64,000 nt of DNA from Asticcacaulis endophyticus (GTDB lineage Bacteria > Pseudomonadota > Alphaproteobacteria > Caulobacterales > Caulobacteraceae), in NCBI RefSeq assembly GCF_014652575.1, contig NZ_BMZB01000003.1:1-64000 (forward strand), given 5' to 3'. The translations under genes were made by a program, and so were the position numbers. Each line of letters begins with the position of its first letter. Within the stretch, counting starts at the first letter, position 1. Shown here piece after piece: positions 17,012 to 26,148 of the stretch. The notes below the pieces were generated by a model. The model was not told the origin of the DNA and ran no database searches. It was given only the letters and a program-made list of their open reading frames with translations.

Positions 17012-17371
17012 ATGCCTGAACCTATTGATATACAACTTAAAAAGGGCGTGCTGGGCCTGTGTGTCCTGGCCGTGCTCGCCCGCCGTGAAAACTATGCCTA
17101 TGAGATCGCCAGCCTCTTGTCAGGCGCGATCGGCATGGGCGAAGGGACGATCTACCCCCTGATGCGGCGCATGCAGACGGACGGTCTGGTGGAAACCTAT
17201 CTGGTCGAATCCTCATCCGGTCCGTCGCGCAAATACTACCGTCTGACCCCGGCGGGTCATCAGGCGCTTAAGGCGCAAAGCGACGAATGGCGCGGGTTTG
17301 CCCGCGCTGTTGACGCCCTGCTTGAGCCCATAGCTGAGCCCGCCGAACCGCAACCCGTAAACGAGGCCTGA
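17012..17371 (+). CDS. PadR-family transcriptional regulator
   Basis: 119 residues from the ATG at 17012, chosen because AAGGA lies 8 nt before it and the protein then starts at the conserved winged helix. Family strings: LKKGVLGLCVLAVLARRENYAYEI, GEGTIYPLMRRMQTDGLVETY, RKYYRLTPAGHQAL. PadR proteins bind DNA as dimers and often repress the operon they sit in. It is followed after 3 nt by a DUF1700 gene and then a DUF2807 gene, a well-known regulator-membrane-envelope trio in which PadR probably senses envelope or other stress. Confidence 0.92.
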   Translation: MPEPIDIQLKKGVLGLCVLAVLARRENYAYEIASLLSGAIGMGEGTIYPLMRRMQTDGLVETYLVESSSGPSRKYYRLTPAGHQALKAQSDEWRGFARAVDALLEPIAEPAEPQPVNEA

Positions 17372-17374
17372 TCC

Positions 17375-17944
17375 ATGACCCGTACTGAATTTCTCACTAA
17401 ACTTAAGGCCGGTCTGTCTGACCTTCCGGCCAGCGCCATTGCCGATATTGTGGCCGATTACGAAACCCACTTTGCCGATGGGGCCGCCGCGGGCCGTACC
17501 GAAGCCGAAGTGGCTCAGGCTTTGGGTGATCCGGAGCGTCTGGCCCGCGAACTGCGCACCGAAGCCGGCATGAAGCGTTGGGAAGACTCCAAAACGCCGT
17601 CGTCAGCGGTGACCGCCGTCTTTGCGGTTATTGGTCTGGGGGCGCTCGATATTTTGGTACTTTTGCCGATTGTTATGGCCATTGCCGGAACCCTGGTCGG
17701 GTTCTTTTTCGGGGCCGTTGGCGCTTTCATTGGCGGGGGCGCACTGTTTGCCGCCGGGCCGTTCATGGGCTTGCCGGGTGGGGCTGCGGCCTCATTGCTG
17801 GGCGGGCTTGGCCTGATGGCCGCGTCTGTGACGGTCGCCGCTTTGACGGCCGCCGTGACCATCTGGTTCGTCAATGGCATCGTCTGGTATGCGCGTCTGC
17901 ATTACCGCCTTTTGAAACCCGCCCTGAATGTTCAGTCGGCCTGA
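17375..17944 (+). CDS. DUF1700 (HAAS-domain) membrane protein
   Basis: 189 residues. The cytoplasmic N-terminus (about 1-70) has the helical DUF1700 motif TEFLTKLKAGLSDLP and DYETHFADGAAAGRTEAEVAQALGDP. The rest is very hydrophobic and Gly/Ala rich with three or four membrane helices (VLLPIVMAIAGTLVGFFFGAV and so on). It is typical of proteins encoded with PadR regulators; its domain probably contacts the regulator. Nothing enzymatic is visible. Confidence 0.85.
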   Translation: MTRTEFLTKLKAGLSDLPASAIADIVADYETHFADGAAAGRTEAEVAQALGDPERLARELRTEAGMKRWEDSKTPSSAVTAVFAVIGLGALDILVLLPIVMAIAGTLVGFFFGAVGAFIGGGALFAAGPFMGLPGGAAASLLGGLGLMAASVTVAALTAAVTIWFVNGIVWYARLHYRLLKPALNVQSA

Positions 17945-17972
17945 TTTTGGCCCCTCTGAAGGAGATTTTATC

Positions 17973-18743
17973 ATGATACGCAAACTCTTTATCGTCGCGG
18001 GTGCGGGCCTTGTCCTGTCGGTGGTCAGCTTAGGCATTGCCGCCGCCCTGTTCAGCCGCGACATGGCCGCGGACGGATGGAACTGGGCGCGGTTCGAGGA
18101 CGGCGACCACAGCATCGTCGTCCGCAGCACCACCAAGGCTACGGAAACCACAACCCGCACCCTGACCTGGACGGGTGGTGACCGGCTCGACATCAACATA
18201 CCGGCGGATGTGATCTATACGCAGGGGCCGGTGGCGTCCGTGAAAATCACCGGTGACAAGGCTATGGTCGATCAGGTGGTGCTCGACGGTGGCCGCCTGA
18301 CGATAAAAGATGGCTCGGACGAGGAGAAGCACATCAATTTCAATTGGAACGGCGGTAAGTTTCGGCCGAACAACGGCCACCTTACGGTTGAAATCACGGC
18401 CCCTTCGGTCACCAGCTTTGGGATTTCCGGCATTGGTGATCTTGAAGTGATCAATTACGATCAGCCAAAGCTTGATCTGGATATTTCCGGAGCCGGTCAG
18501 GCTGAGGTTACGGGCCGCACGCAGGCGCTGAATGTCGACATTTCCGGAATGGGGGATGCCGAACTTGAGGGTCTGCAAACCGTCGATGCCAATATCGATG
18601 TCAGCGGGGCCGGTGATGCCACAATTGCCGCCACCGGCAAGGTCAATGTGTCGGTTTCCGGAACCGGAAATGTCGACCTGAAAGGCAAGCCGGCCAGTGT
18701 CAGTACGGATATATCCGGCCTCGGCAGCGTCGATCAGGAGTAG
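17973..18743 (+). CDS. DUF2807 (GIN-domain) envelope protein
   Basis: 256 residues from the ATG at 17973, which has AAGGAG 10 nt upstream. An N-terminal hydrophobic segment (LFIVAGAGLVLSVVSLGIAAA) is a signal or membrane anchor. The C-terminal half is a ladder of short repeats with the pattern (D/S)xSGxG: ISGIGDL, ISGAGQA, ISGMGDA, VSGAGDA, VSGTGNV, ISGLGSV, which build the beta-helix of DUF2807. It lies outside the cytoplasm. Third gene of the PadR operon. Role unknown; these proteins are often stress- or envelope-linked. Confidence 0.85.
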   Translation: MIRKLFIVAGAGLVLSVVSLGIAAALFSRDMAADGWNWARFEDGDHSIVVRSTTKATETTTRTLTWTGGDRLDINIPADVIYTQGPVASVKITGDKAMVDQVVLDGGRLTIKDGSDEEKHINFNWNGGKFRPNNGHLTVEITAPSVTSFGISGIGDLEVINYDQPKLDLDISGAGQAEVTGRTQALNVDISGMGDAELEGLQTVDANIDVSGAGDATIAATGKVNVSVSGTGNVDLKGKPASVSTDISGLGSVDQE

Positions 18744-18751
18744 GTACATAC

Positions 18752-18790
18752 TTCAGGCCCGACTTGCTTTGATGGCACGGCGGGCCTGAA
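18752..18790. terminator. Bidirectional hairpin between convergent genes
   Basis: TTCAGGCCCG (18752-18761) and CGGGCCTGAA (18781-18790) form a perfect 10-bp stem around a 19-nt loop. There is no T tract. Its place between the DUF2807 gene and nagX suggests it separates the two converging transcripts. Confidence 0.55.
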
Positions 18791-18800
18791 TTCAGCAGGA

Positions 18801-19934
18801 TCAAACCTTGATGATCCATTTTTTGCGGCGCAGGTAGTCCATGCACAGCCAGATGAAGGCGATGAACAAAATGACCGGGATCAGGGCGGCGGCGGCTTCG
18901 CCGATCAACGGTTTGGCCGCATGATAAGGCAGCAGCGTCAGTTGCCAGCCGACCATGCCCGCCGCCAGATCATGCAGCACATAGGCGGCGATGGCGTTAA
19001 TCCCAAAGGCCAGCGGAATGTTGACGAGGGCGGTGCCCGCCGCATTGGGTTTGGCGCCGGTATCAAGTGCCGCATGAAGTCCTGCCAGACAGATCGTGGT
19101 GATGCCGCAGGTGACCAGCACGAATGTGCTGGACCAGATGTCCTTGATTACCGGAAACACAAAGGCCCAGCCGATGCCGACTGCCAGCATGGCGACACCG
19201 GTGCCCAGCAACGGCAGGGCTGAGTTTTTGCCCTTACGGCCCAGCAGATATTCGCCAATGGCCACCCCGATCAAGCCATGCGCCAGTGCGGGCAGGGTGC
19301 CCAGAAGCCCTTCGGGGTCATAGCCTTCGGGGCCTTTAACATAGTTGTGGTTGCCTGCGCCGAACATAATCCGATCGACTGAGGCGACGAAATTATGGCC
19401 GCGCTGCCATATGTCGTTCGGCAGGCCATCAAGGGCGGGTGCCAGACTGAGCGGCCAGTAGAGCGCCAAAATGGCAACGGTAATGCCTATACGGACTTTT
19501 GGCCCGCACAGGAAAAACAGCACAGCGCATCCGCCGTAGACCAGACCGATGCGCTGAAGCACGCCCCAGAACCGCCAGGTTGTTTCCGACAGGGCCGAAA
19601 ACCACCACAGATTGGCCAGAATAAACCCGATCAGAAATAGCCGGAACGTGCGCCAGAAAATCTTGAGAGCCTGATCGCGGTTAAGGCCGCTCAATTGGCG
19701 CGCCCGATCAAGGGCCATGGGAATGGATACCCCGACCATCATCAGAAAGGCTGGAAACACGACATCGGCGATCATTAGCCCGTCCCAATGGGCATGCAGC
19801 AACAGCGGGTAAACCTCGGCATTCTGGCCGTACTTCATGCCGGCGGTGGCGTTGACCAGGATCATGCCCATGACGGTCAGCCCGCGCAGGACATCAAGCG
19901 AGATCAGGCGGGGCGGTTTTGCGGTATCGGTCAT
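18801..19934 (-). CDS. nagX: NagX-like multi-spanning membrane protein (DUF5009/HGSNAT-like)
   Basis: 377 residues with about ten membrane helices. The N-terminal RLISLDVLRGLTVMGMILVNA, HAHWDGLMIADVVFPAFLMMVGVSIPMAL and FLIGFILANL are the hallmark of COG4299, relatives of heparan-alpha-glucosaminide acetyltransferase. In chitin/GlcNAc utilisation loci of Shewanella and Xanthomonas this protein is called NagX and is thought to help GlcNAc or chito-oligosaccharides cross the inner membrane. The gene overlaps the hexosaminidase stop by 4 nt, so it is translated from the same message, which supports that role. Whether it is a transporter or an acyltransferase is unresolved. Confidence 0.8.
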   Translation of the reverse strand: MTDTAKPPRLISLDVLRGLTVMGMILVNATAGMKYGQNAEVYPLLLHAHWDGLMIADVVFPAFLMMVGVSIPMALDRARQLSGLNRDQALKIFWRTFRLFLIGFILANLWWFSALSETTWRFWGVLQRIGLVYGGCAVLFFLCGPKVRIGITVAILALYWPLSLAPALDGLPNDIWQRGHNFVASVDRIMFGAGNHNYVKGPEGYDPEGLLGTLPALAHGLIGVAIGEYLLGRKGKNSALPLLGTGVAMLAVGIGWAFVFPVIKDIWSSTFVLVTCGITTICLAGLHAALDTGAKPNAAGTALVNIPLAFGINAIAAYVLHDLAAGMVGWQLTLLPYHAAKPLIGEAAAALIPVILFIAFIWLCMDYLRRKKWIIKV

Positions 19935-22294
19935 GGCTGGCTATCCGAGGCGGGTTTGAGGGTAATCTGATCGATCGCAAAGACCGGATCAAGAGACGGA
20001 CGGGTAAATCCGATGCACAGGTCGTTGAGGCCTGATTGTGCGGGCACTGCGCCGGTAATGGTCGTCAGGCGCAGGTTGGTTATGATCGTGGAGGGCAAGG
20101 CTAAGGTGGCCAAGGTTTCGCCTTCGCAGGTCGGAGCATTACCGATGCGTTTGCGGATAAACATCTCGCCATAGGCTGTGGCGGGCGGCTCAAAACTGAC
20201 CTTGCGGCGGCCATTGACGGTCAGGAAGTTAAACGGCACCTGACCGACGATTGCGCGGATATTGAGGCCGTGGGACAAATCAACCTGCGGCCACAGCCAG
20301 CAGGATTGATAGACATTGACGGCAAACACGGCGCGGTCTTCGCCGGGCGCGTCGTCCTCAAGGTGATGGGGGAAGGGTTCGCCGCAGGTTTGTAACTGAT
20401 GGTTTTTCCGGGTGGCGACCGTATCGGCGGAAATGGTGTAGGTGCGTTCCCGGCCCAGAGGTGTGCCATTGATATAGGTCTGTGCCGTAATGTGGGCAGG
20501 CATATTCACATTCAGCGCTACGCCGTAAGGCGTTGGGGCCGTGCCATTCAGGCGATAGCGTATCTCACCGATTCCCAGATGATTGATCAGAGTGACCTTG
20601 GTGGTATCGCCTGCACGCTCAAACGCTATATCAGGCTCAAAGGGAATGGTGTCATAGGTCACCCCCAGCGCATTAAGTCGTTTCAGCGTAGCGGGAAGGG
20701 CAGCGCTGAACTGGCTCCAGTCGCGTTTGTCCTGTGGCGACCAGCCGACTTCGGACAGGGCGATCAGGCGCGGAAACACCATTGTCTCCACCTTACGGGC
20801 ATGGCGCATGTGCTCGGTCCAGACATTAGCCTGAACGCCGATGATGTGGGCTTCGCGCTCCGGCGTAATGCCATCGGGTGTGGAGTCGAAGTCATAGACA
20901 TCGCGCAGGCTTGCGATCCGTCCGCGGCCCGGAGGCTCATCCGGTGAGGCGCTTTGGGCGCTGTCGAGATAAAGCACGGGCTCCGGCGACAAAACCGTGT
21001 CGTGGCCCAGACTTGCGGCTGCGACGGCGCCATCAAGCCCGCGCCAACTCATGACCGTGGCATCAGGCGCCAGACCGCCTTCGAGGATTTCATCCCAGCC
21101 GATCATACGCCGTCCGCGTTTGGCAATATGCTGACCTATGCGGGTAATGAACCAGCTTTGTAGTTCGTCTTCGTCTTTCAGGCCCAGTTCTTTGATGCGC
21201 TGCTGGATATAGGGGCTGGCGCGCCACTGGTTCTTGATGGCTTCATCGCCGCCGATATGGATGTAATCGGAGGGGAACAGATCCATGACCTCATCCAGCA
21301 CATCGGTCAGAAACTGGAACGTCGCATCGTCTATATTAAAGAGATAGGGATAGACGCCCCATTTGTTCATACTCTCATTGGGCGATTGCCCGGTGACGCC
21401 AAATTCCGGGTAAGCATTGATGGCGGCCAGCGCATGACCGGGCATTTCAATTTCCGGCACAATAGTTATGTTGCGGGCTCTGGCATAGGCGAGCAGTTCG
21501 CGCACGTCATCCTGAGTATAAAAGCCGCCGTAGCGTAGCGGGCGACCTTTAGTGTCAAACCCTTGCGCCCCGGCAAGCTGGCGATAGGCCGAAGCCTTAG
21601 TTAGTTTGGGGTAGCGCTTGATCTCCAGCCGCCATGCCTGATCGTCAGTCAGGTGCCAGTGCAGGACATTGAGCTTATGGGCGGCCATGGCGTCGATCAG
21701 GCGGCGGATATCGGCGGGGCTCTGATAATGACGGGCCGAATCGAGCATCAATCCGCGCCAGCCATAGCGGGGCTGATCCCTTATAGTGAGGGCAGGCAGG
21801 GTCGGGTTCTGCTGGGCTAATTGCCATAAGGTCATGGCGCCGTAAAACAGCCCTTCGCGATGGGGGGCGGTTACGGTGATGCCGTCGCGGGTGATATCAA
21901 GCCTGTAGGCTTCGATAGCAGAGCTTTCGACGTCGCCGCGCTGAAAGCGAATAGCGGATGGGGTTTGAGAGGTGTTAACGAGCGTTAGGCGAACCCCGGT
22001 TGTCTGCATGAGCAGGGTTTGAAACTGCCGGGCGACACCATAGGCTTCTATATCATCGGCTGCGGTCGCTATGACCATGCCGGAAGCCAGCCGGAAGTGG
22101 CCGTCTCTGGTGGCGAGGTCAGCGGGTGCCGGCGTGATGTGAACCGCTTGCACAGCCTCAGCGCTGCGAGCCGAAGGCGCATATAATCCGGCAAATATCC
22201 CGCCAAGCAAAAGACCAAAGCCTATGGTCTTGCGGCATTGGTTTCTCGCCAGGGTGCTAATTGTGCCTTTTTGCTCGTTTTTAATTGCTACCAA
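19931..22294 (-). CDS. GH20 beta-N-acetylhexosaminidase
   Basis: 787 residues. A signal-like N-terminus (TIGFGLLLGGIFAGL to ARSAEA) suggests export. The GH20 N-domain (about 50-170) precedes the barrel with RGLMLDSARHY, LNVLHWHLTDDQAW, VPEIEMPGHA and the catalytic HIGGDEA (Asp350/Glu351 by my count). It releases terminal GlcNAc from chito-oligosaccharides; the extra C-terminal beta-domain is larger than in many relatives. The start is a TTG at 22294 with AAAGG 7 nt upstream; no ATG is available before residue 73. The start codon lies inside the inverted repeat AATTGGTAGCAATT, so a bound regulator there could also affect start-up. First gene of the operon with nagX. Confidence 0.88.
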   Translation of the reverse strand: MVAIKNEQKGTISTLARNQCRKTIGFGLLLGGIFAGLYAPSARSAEAVQAVHITPAPADLATRDGHFRLASGMVIATAADDIEAYGVARQFQTLLMQTTGVRLTLVNTSQTPSAIRFQRGDVESSAIEAYRLDITRDGITVTAPHREGLFYGAMTLWQLAQQNPTLPALTIRDQPRYGWRGLMLDSARHYQSPADIRRLIDAMAAHKLNVLHWHLTDDQAWRLEIKRYPKLTKASAYRQLAGAQGFDTKGRPLRYGGFYTQDDVRELLAYARARNITIVPEIEMPGHALAAINAYPEFGVTGQSPNESMNKWGVYPYLFNIDDATFQFLTDVLDEVMDLFPSDYIHIGGDEAIKNQWRASPYIQQRIKELGLKDEDELQSWFITRIGQHIAKRGRRMIGWDEILEGGLAPDATVMSWRGLDGAVAAASLGHDTVLSPEPVLYLDSAQSASPDEPPGRGRIASLRDVYDFDSTPDGITPEREAHIIGVQANVWTEHMRHARKVETMVFPRLIALSEVGWSPQDKRDWSQFSAALPATLKRLNALGVTYDTIPFEPDIAFERAGDTTKVTLINHLGIGEIRYRLNGTAPTPYGVALNVNMPAHITAQTYINGTPLGRERTYTISADTVATRKNHQLQTCGEPFPHHLEDDAPGEDRAVFAVNVYQSCWLWPQVDLSHGLNIRAIVGQVPFNFLTVNGRRKVSFEPPATAYGEMFIRKRIGNAPTCEGETLATLALPSTIITNLRLTTITGAVPAQSGLNDLCIGFTRPSLDPVFAIDQITLKPASDSQP

Positions 22295-22296
22295 TT
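22283..22296. promoter_or_regulatory. ATTGGTA-type operator at the hexosaminidase start
   Basis: AATTGCTACCAATT (minus strand AATTGGTAGCAATT), an inverted repeat with 5-bp arms that contains the half-site ATTGGTA. Position over the start codon suggests repression or a site shared with transcript start-up. Confidence 0.45.
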
Positions 22297-22758
22297 AGAT
22301 ACCTTTGAGTGGTTTTGTGTGGTTTTTGACGCCTAAATTAGGGGGTTAAATATAACACACTGTCAATGTAATTTTATGACCTCTGTTGCATTTGAGGTAT
22401 TATATAGCCGTATTGTATGTGTGTTATTTTGATTTATGTTGAAAATATTTATATAAAACAACGTAATAAATTCGGAATTTGCAATGGTCTGACATTGTGT
22501 CGTTTTTGTGTAGACAGTCTTTGGGAACTGTGTTTTGTTGATAATGCCAATATTTAATTGGTAATACCGGTGTGATTATGAAAAGCCGCTTACGCGGGTT
22601 GAAATGTCCAAGTGGTATGGATGCGTCAGGCGGGTGGCAATGTCGTTGGGGAACTATCCGGCAGCCGTCTTTATCGGCGTTATCGCGGACTTTATGGGCC
22701 AAAGTCACTTTCATTCAGGGGAAGTGGCGGCCGGGGATAAATTGGAGGGTTTCAGGGT
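22295..22758. other. Divergent regulatory region between hexosaminidase and TonB receptor
   Basis: 464 nt without a convincing gene. It is markedly AT-rich between about 22340 and 22560, as expected for two back-to-back promoters. One palindrome (22557-22571) and a small stem CCGC-TTAC-GCGG (about 22586-22597) are visible. A 290-nt open frame on the minus strand (22424-22714) reads as a shadow: unusual composition, no ribosome site, no family. Confidence 0.6.
22557..22571. promoter_or_regulatory. ATTGGTA-type operator upstream of the TonB receptor
   Basis: ATTGGTAATACCGGT is an odd palindrome (ATTGGTA, A, TACCGGT; 5 of 7 pairs match). It lies 188 nt before the receptor start. The half-site is the same as at the hexosaminidase and GH18 starts. 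Confidence 0.45.
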
Positions 22759-25700
22759 ATGAAGAGTTTACCTAAGATGTCGCGCACACGTCGCCGTCTC
22801 TTGGCGGGATCGGTGCTGGCGAGCGCGGCCGTTCTGGCCTTTGCGGGGCCTGTGCTGGCTCAGGAGGCTGCTGCCGATACAGATACGACCGAGGTCGTGG
22901 TGGTTGGCGCGCGTAAAAACCTGCAATCGGCGCAGCAGATCAAGCGTAACGCCGATACGGTCGTCGATTCGATCACGTCTGAGGATATTGGCTCCTTTCC
23001 GGATAAGTCGGTGGCCGAAGCCCTGCAACGGGTGGCCGGTATCACCGTGACGCGCTTTGCCGGTACGGACGACACCTCGCACTTTTCGGCAGAACCTTCG
23101 GGGGTGATCGTGCGCGGCCTGCCGCAGGTGCGCTCAGAATTTAACGGTCGTGATACATTCTCGGCCAACTCGTCGCGGGGCCTGAGCTGGGGTGATATTT
23201 CGCCGGAACTGATGGGCCGCATTGATGTTTATAAGAACCAGACGGCGGAACTGATCGAAGGTGGCATCGCCGGTTCTATTGACCTGCGTACCCGTCTGCC
23301 GTTTGACTCCAAGGGCCAGTCAATGGGCCTGACGGTTGATTTTTCATATGGTGATCGCGCCGAAAAATGGGCGCCGTCCGTATCGGGCATCTGGTCCGAC
23401 CGCTGGGAAACTGAGCTGGGTGAGTTCGGTTTGATGGGGAACCTCGCCTATTCCAAGGTCATCACGGCATCCGAAGGTGTGCAGTATGACCGTATGGCCA
23501 TTTTTGATGTCGATGCATTCGGGCCTGGTCTGAGCTATGTGCCGTCCGGCATCTATATGCGCGAAAACATCTATGACCGCCGCCGTAAAGGCATATCACT
23601 GGCTGGTCAGTGGCGCTCCAATGACCGTACCATGGTCGCCACGGCGCAGTTCAATCGCTCAACCTATGATAATTCGTGGAAAGAGCGCTCAATCTATTCC
23701 TCGGCATTTTCCATCTATGGTGCGGCCACGGATTCAATTGTCACCGATCCGGCGCTTTTAGGGGCGCTCAGTGGCACTGATCCTTTGGTGTTTAACGATC
23801 AGGGTGATTTTGTCAGCGGATGGTGGTCTTCCCCAACGCTGTACCGTGGTGAGGGTCTTGCGGCGGGCTTGCTGCTGGCCGGTAACGAACTAGGGCAGCC
23901 TTACTTTAATCAGTGCTATTCGTGGGAAGGCTGCGTCGGGCGTCAGGCGTCACAACTGGATACGCAATCCAACCGTCTAAAAAACAACCAGTATACTCAA
24001 GACGCCTCGCTTAACTTTAAGTGGAACCCGACTGAGAAACTGCGTCTGAATTTTGATGCTCAGTATGTCGAATCCGAAGTGAAAAACTATAACGCTTCAG
24101 CCACAGCGCGTACCTTCGTTAACACCTATGTCGATGCGTCGGGTAAATATCCAACCCTGACGTTTGAGCCTGAATCGGCGGAAAACATCAACCTGTCGCC
24201 GGGTGGTTTGAATAACGCCAACAACTATTCATACTATTCTGTAACTGAGCATACCGAAGACTCAGAAGGCACCGAACTGGCGCTGCGGGCCGATGCCGAA
24301 TACGATTTTGACGGCACGTGGCTCGACTCGATCAAGGTTGGGGTGCGTTATGCCGACCGTGACCAAACCGTGCGCTGGGGCGCTTACAACTGGGCTAATA
24401 TCGCCAATACCTGGGCAAGCTCCGGCCCGTACTATAATATCGATAAGCCAATCTACGGTGATGGCTCATATGAGTTCTACACCTTTGATTCCGACTTCTT
24501 TGACGGCAATCAGATGAACCAGCACACCTTTGCTTTCTTCAGCATGGATCGCCTGATGGACCGCGAAGGCTTTGGTGAGACCCTCCGGGCTGATCGCGTC
24601 AAGGGGCCGGGCTATGTTCTGACGGGTGATGACTTTGCGCCGGTATGTTCCAATATGGGTTATCGTGCGGGTGAAACCATCGTTAGCGACTATGGCTGCT
24701 ACAAGCCAAACGAAATTCTTGAGTTTAATGAAAAGACTTCAGCGGCCTACTTCATGCTGAAATTTGGCGGACCGGATGCCACCATCGGCGGGATTGGGGT
24801 TTCAGGCAACATCGGTGCGCGTTACGTAGAAACAACAGACACCACTGAAGGATCGGTTACCTACCCGGTGGCTTTCTCAAACGCAGCGCTGGTCTGTACA
24901 CGGCCAACGCCTGCAGACGTACCGCCGGGGGCGCCTGTGCCGCCGCCGACCAACGGCTGCGTAACTTCGGCTGAAGAAATTGCCTTCAACAATGGTAGTT
25001 TTATGCTCTCGTCAGCCAAGGCCAAGCACGAGCACTGGCTGCCCAGCTTCAACCTGAAACTTGATGTCACCGATGAATGGGTCGTGCGTTTAGCGGCGTC
25101 TCGTGCCATGTCGCGTCCGGATGTCGGTTTGCTGCGTAATTATGTGACGGTTGGCCGTATCAGCCCGAACCTGTCGAACAGCAGTGACCCGAACATCATT
25201 CGCAATACAGCCGGTGATATTGTCGGCTATAACTGGCAGTATCAGGCCAATTCCGGTAATCCCTATCTGGAGCCGATCACGGCGGATCAGTTTGACATCA
25301 CGGCGGAATACTACTTCGCGGCGGTCGGGTCGCTGACCGCAACCGCCTTCTACAAGAAGTTCAATAATTACATTCAAAACGGCACCTATAATCTGGACGT
25401 GACCAATAACGGCGTGACCCGTTCTGTTCTGGTCGAGGGGCCTATGAATGGTGATGGCGCCAAGATTTCCGGTTTTGAAGTGGCTTATCAGCGCTTCTTC
25501 GACTTCCTGCCGGCGCCGTGGGACGGTCTGGGAGTTCAGGCCAACTACACCTACGTCAAGAATGACGGCATTGAGACCACTCACCTAACCAATGAAACCG
25601 GTCAGGGAACGGCGGGCGGCGGCGTATCCTATGATGGTACGGCGGTTAAGGCTGATGCTCTGGAAGGTGTATCGGAGAATGCCTACAACCTCGTGATGAT

Positions 25701-25995
25701 GTACGAAAAGGGTAAGATCGCGGCCCGTCTGGCCTATAACTGGCGCGATGAGTTCCTGGTGACAGCCATTGACTGTTGTACGGGTCTGCCCATCTGGCAG
25801 GAAGCGGCCGGGTATCTTGATGGTTCGGTGCGGTACCGAGTGAATGATACACTGGAACTATCGGTTCAGGGCTCGAACCTGCTTGGTGAAGATACCGTGC
25901 TCTTGCAGCAGGTCAATAACGATGGCCTGCTCAAGCCCAACGCCTGGTTCAAGAATGACCGTCGCGTTCAGGTTGGTCTGACGCTTAAATACTAA
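22759..25995 (+). CDS. TonB-dependent receptor for chitin oligosaccharides (predicted)
   Basis: 1078 residues. Signal peptide RRRLLAGSVLASAAVLAFAG with cleavage after LAQ; TonB-box-like segment EVVVVGAR; plug domain (about 65-200) with SVAEALQRVAGITVTR and VIVRGLPQVRSEFNGR; 22-strand barrel to a C-terminal aromatic-ended strand (VQVGLTLKY). Size and motifs fit the Caulobacter/Xanthomonas receptor subfamily used for carbohydrates. It imports a substrate across the outer membrane using TonB energy. The substrate is inferred from its neighbours: hexosaminidase/nagX divergent on one side, halogenase-like genes, chitinase and chitobiase on the other. A terminator follows 23 nt after the stop. Confidence 0.9.
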   Translation: MKSLPKMSRTRRRLLAGSVLASAAVLAFAGPVLAQEAAADTDTTEVVVVGARKNLQSAQQIKRNADTVVDSITSEDIGSFPDKSVAEALQRVAGITVTRFAGTDDTSHFSAEPSGVIVRGLPQVRSEFNGRDTFSANSSRGLSWGDISPELMGRIDVYKNQTAELIEGGIAGSIDLRTRLPFDSKGQSMGLTVDFSYGDRAEKWAPSVSGIWSDRWETELGEFGLMGNLAYSKVITASEGVQYDRMAIFDVDAFGPGLSYVPSGIYMRENIYDRRRKGISLAGQWRSNDRTMVATAQFNRSTYDNSWKERSIYSSAFSIYGAATDSIVTDPALLGALSGTDPLVFNDQGDFVSGWWSSPTLYRGEGLAAGLLLAGNELGQPYFNQCYSWEGCVGRQASQLDTQSNRLKNNQYTQDASLNFKWNPTEKLRLNFDAQYVESEVKNYNASATARTFVNTYVDASGKYPTLTFEPESAENINLSPGGLNNANNYSYYSVTEHTEDSEGTELALRADAEYDFDGTWLDSIKVGVRYADRDQTVRWGAYNWANIANTWASSGPYYNIDKPIYGDGSYEFYTFDSDFFDGNQMNQHTFAFFSMDRLMDREGFGETLRADRVKGPGYVLTGDDFAPVCSNMGYRAGETIVSDYGCYKPNEILEFNEKTSAAYFMLKFGGPDATIGGIGVSGNIGARYVETTDTTEGSVTYPVAFSNAALVCTRPTPADVPPGAPVPPPTNGCVTSAEEIAFNNGSFMLSSAKAKHEHWLPSFNLKLDVTDEWVVRLAASRAMSRPDVGLLRNYVTVGRISPNLSNSSDPNIIRNTAGDIVGYNWQYQANSGNPYLEPITADQFDITAEYYFAAVGSLTATAFYKKFNNYIQNGTYNLDVTNNGVTRSVLVEGPMNGDGAKISGFEVAYQRFFDFLPAPWDGLGVQANYTYVKNDGIETTHLTNETGQGTAGGGVSYDGTAVKADALEGVSENAYNLVMMYEKGKIAARLAYNWRDEFLVTAIDCCTGLPIWQEAAGYLDGSVRYRVNDTLELSVQGSNLLGEDTVLLQQVNNDGLLKPNAWFKNDRRVQVGLTLKY

Positions 25996-26017
25996 ACCGT
26001 CCTTAGCGGTTTGGAAT

Positions 26018-26053
26018 ATGGCGCATCACCTGATCGGTGGTGCGCCATTTTTG
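26018..26053 (+). terminator. Intrinsic terminator after the TonB receptor
   Basis: A 13-bp stem ATGGCGCATCACC (26018-26030) with GGTGGTGCGCCAT (26036-26048), one G-U pair, loop TGATC, then a T-rich run. It separates the receptor from the halogenase operon. Confidence 0.9.
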
Positions 26054-26148
26054 TATAATAAACTGATTTTCATGGTTAAATTATTTTTCTGAACGCTTGT
26101 GGACTTATGATTTGTCTGTAATCATCCTGACCAAAAGGTGAGGGCGGA

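Noticed and set aside
22424-22714. Minus-strand open frame between the hexosaminidase and receptor genes
   Set aside because: It lies in an AT-rich promoter region, has no ribosome site and reads as no known family.
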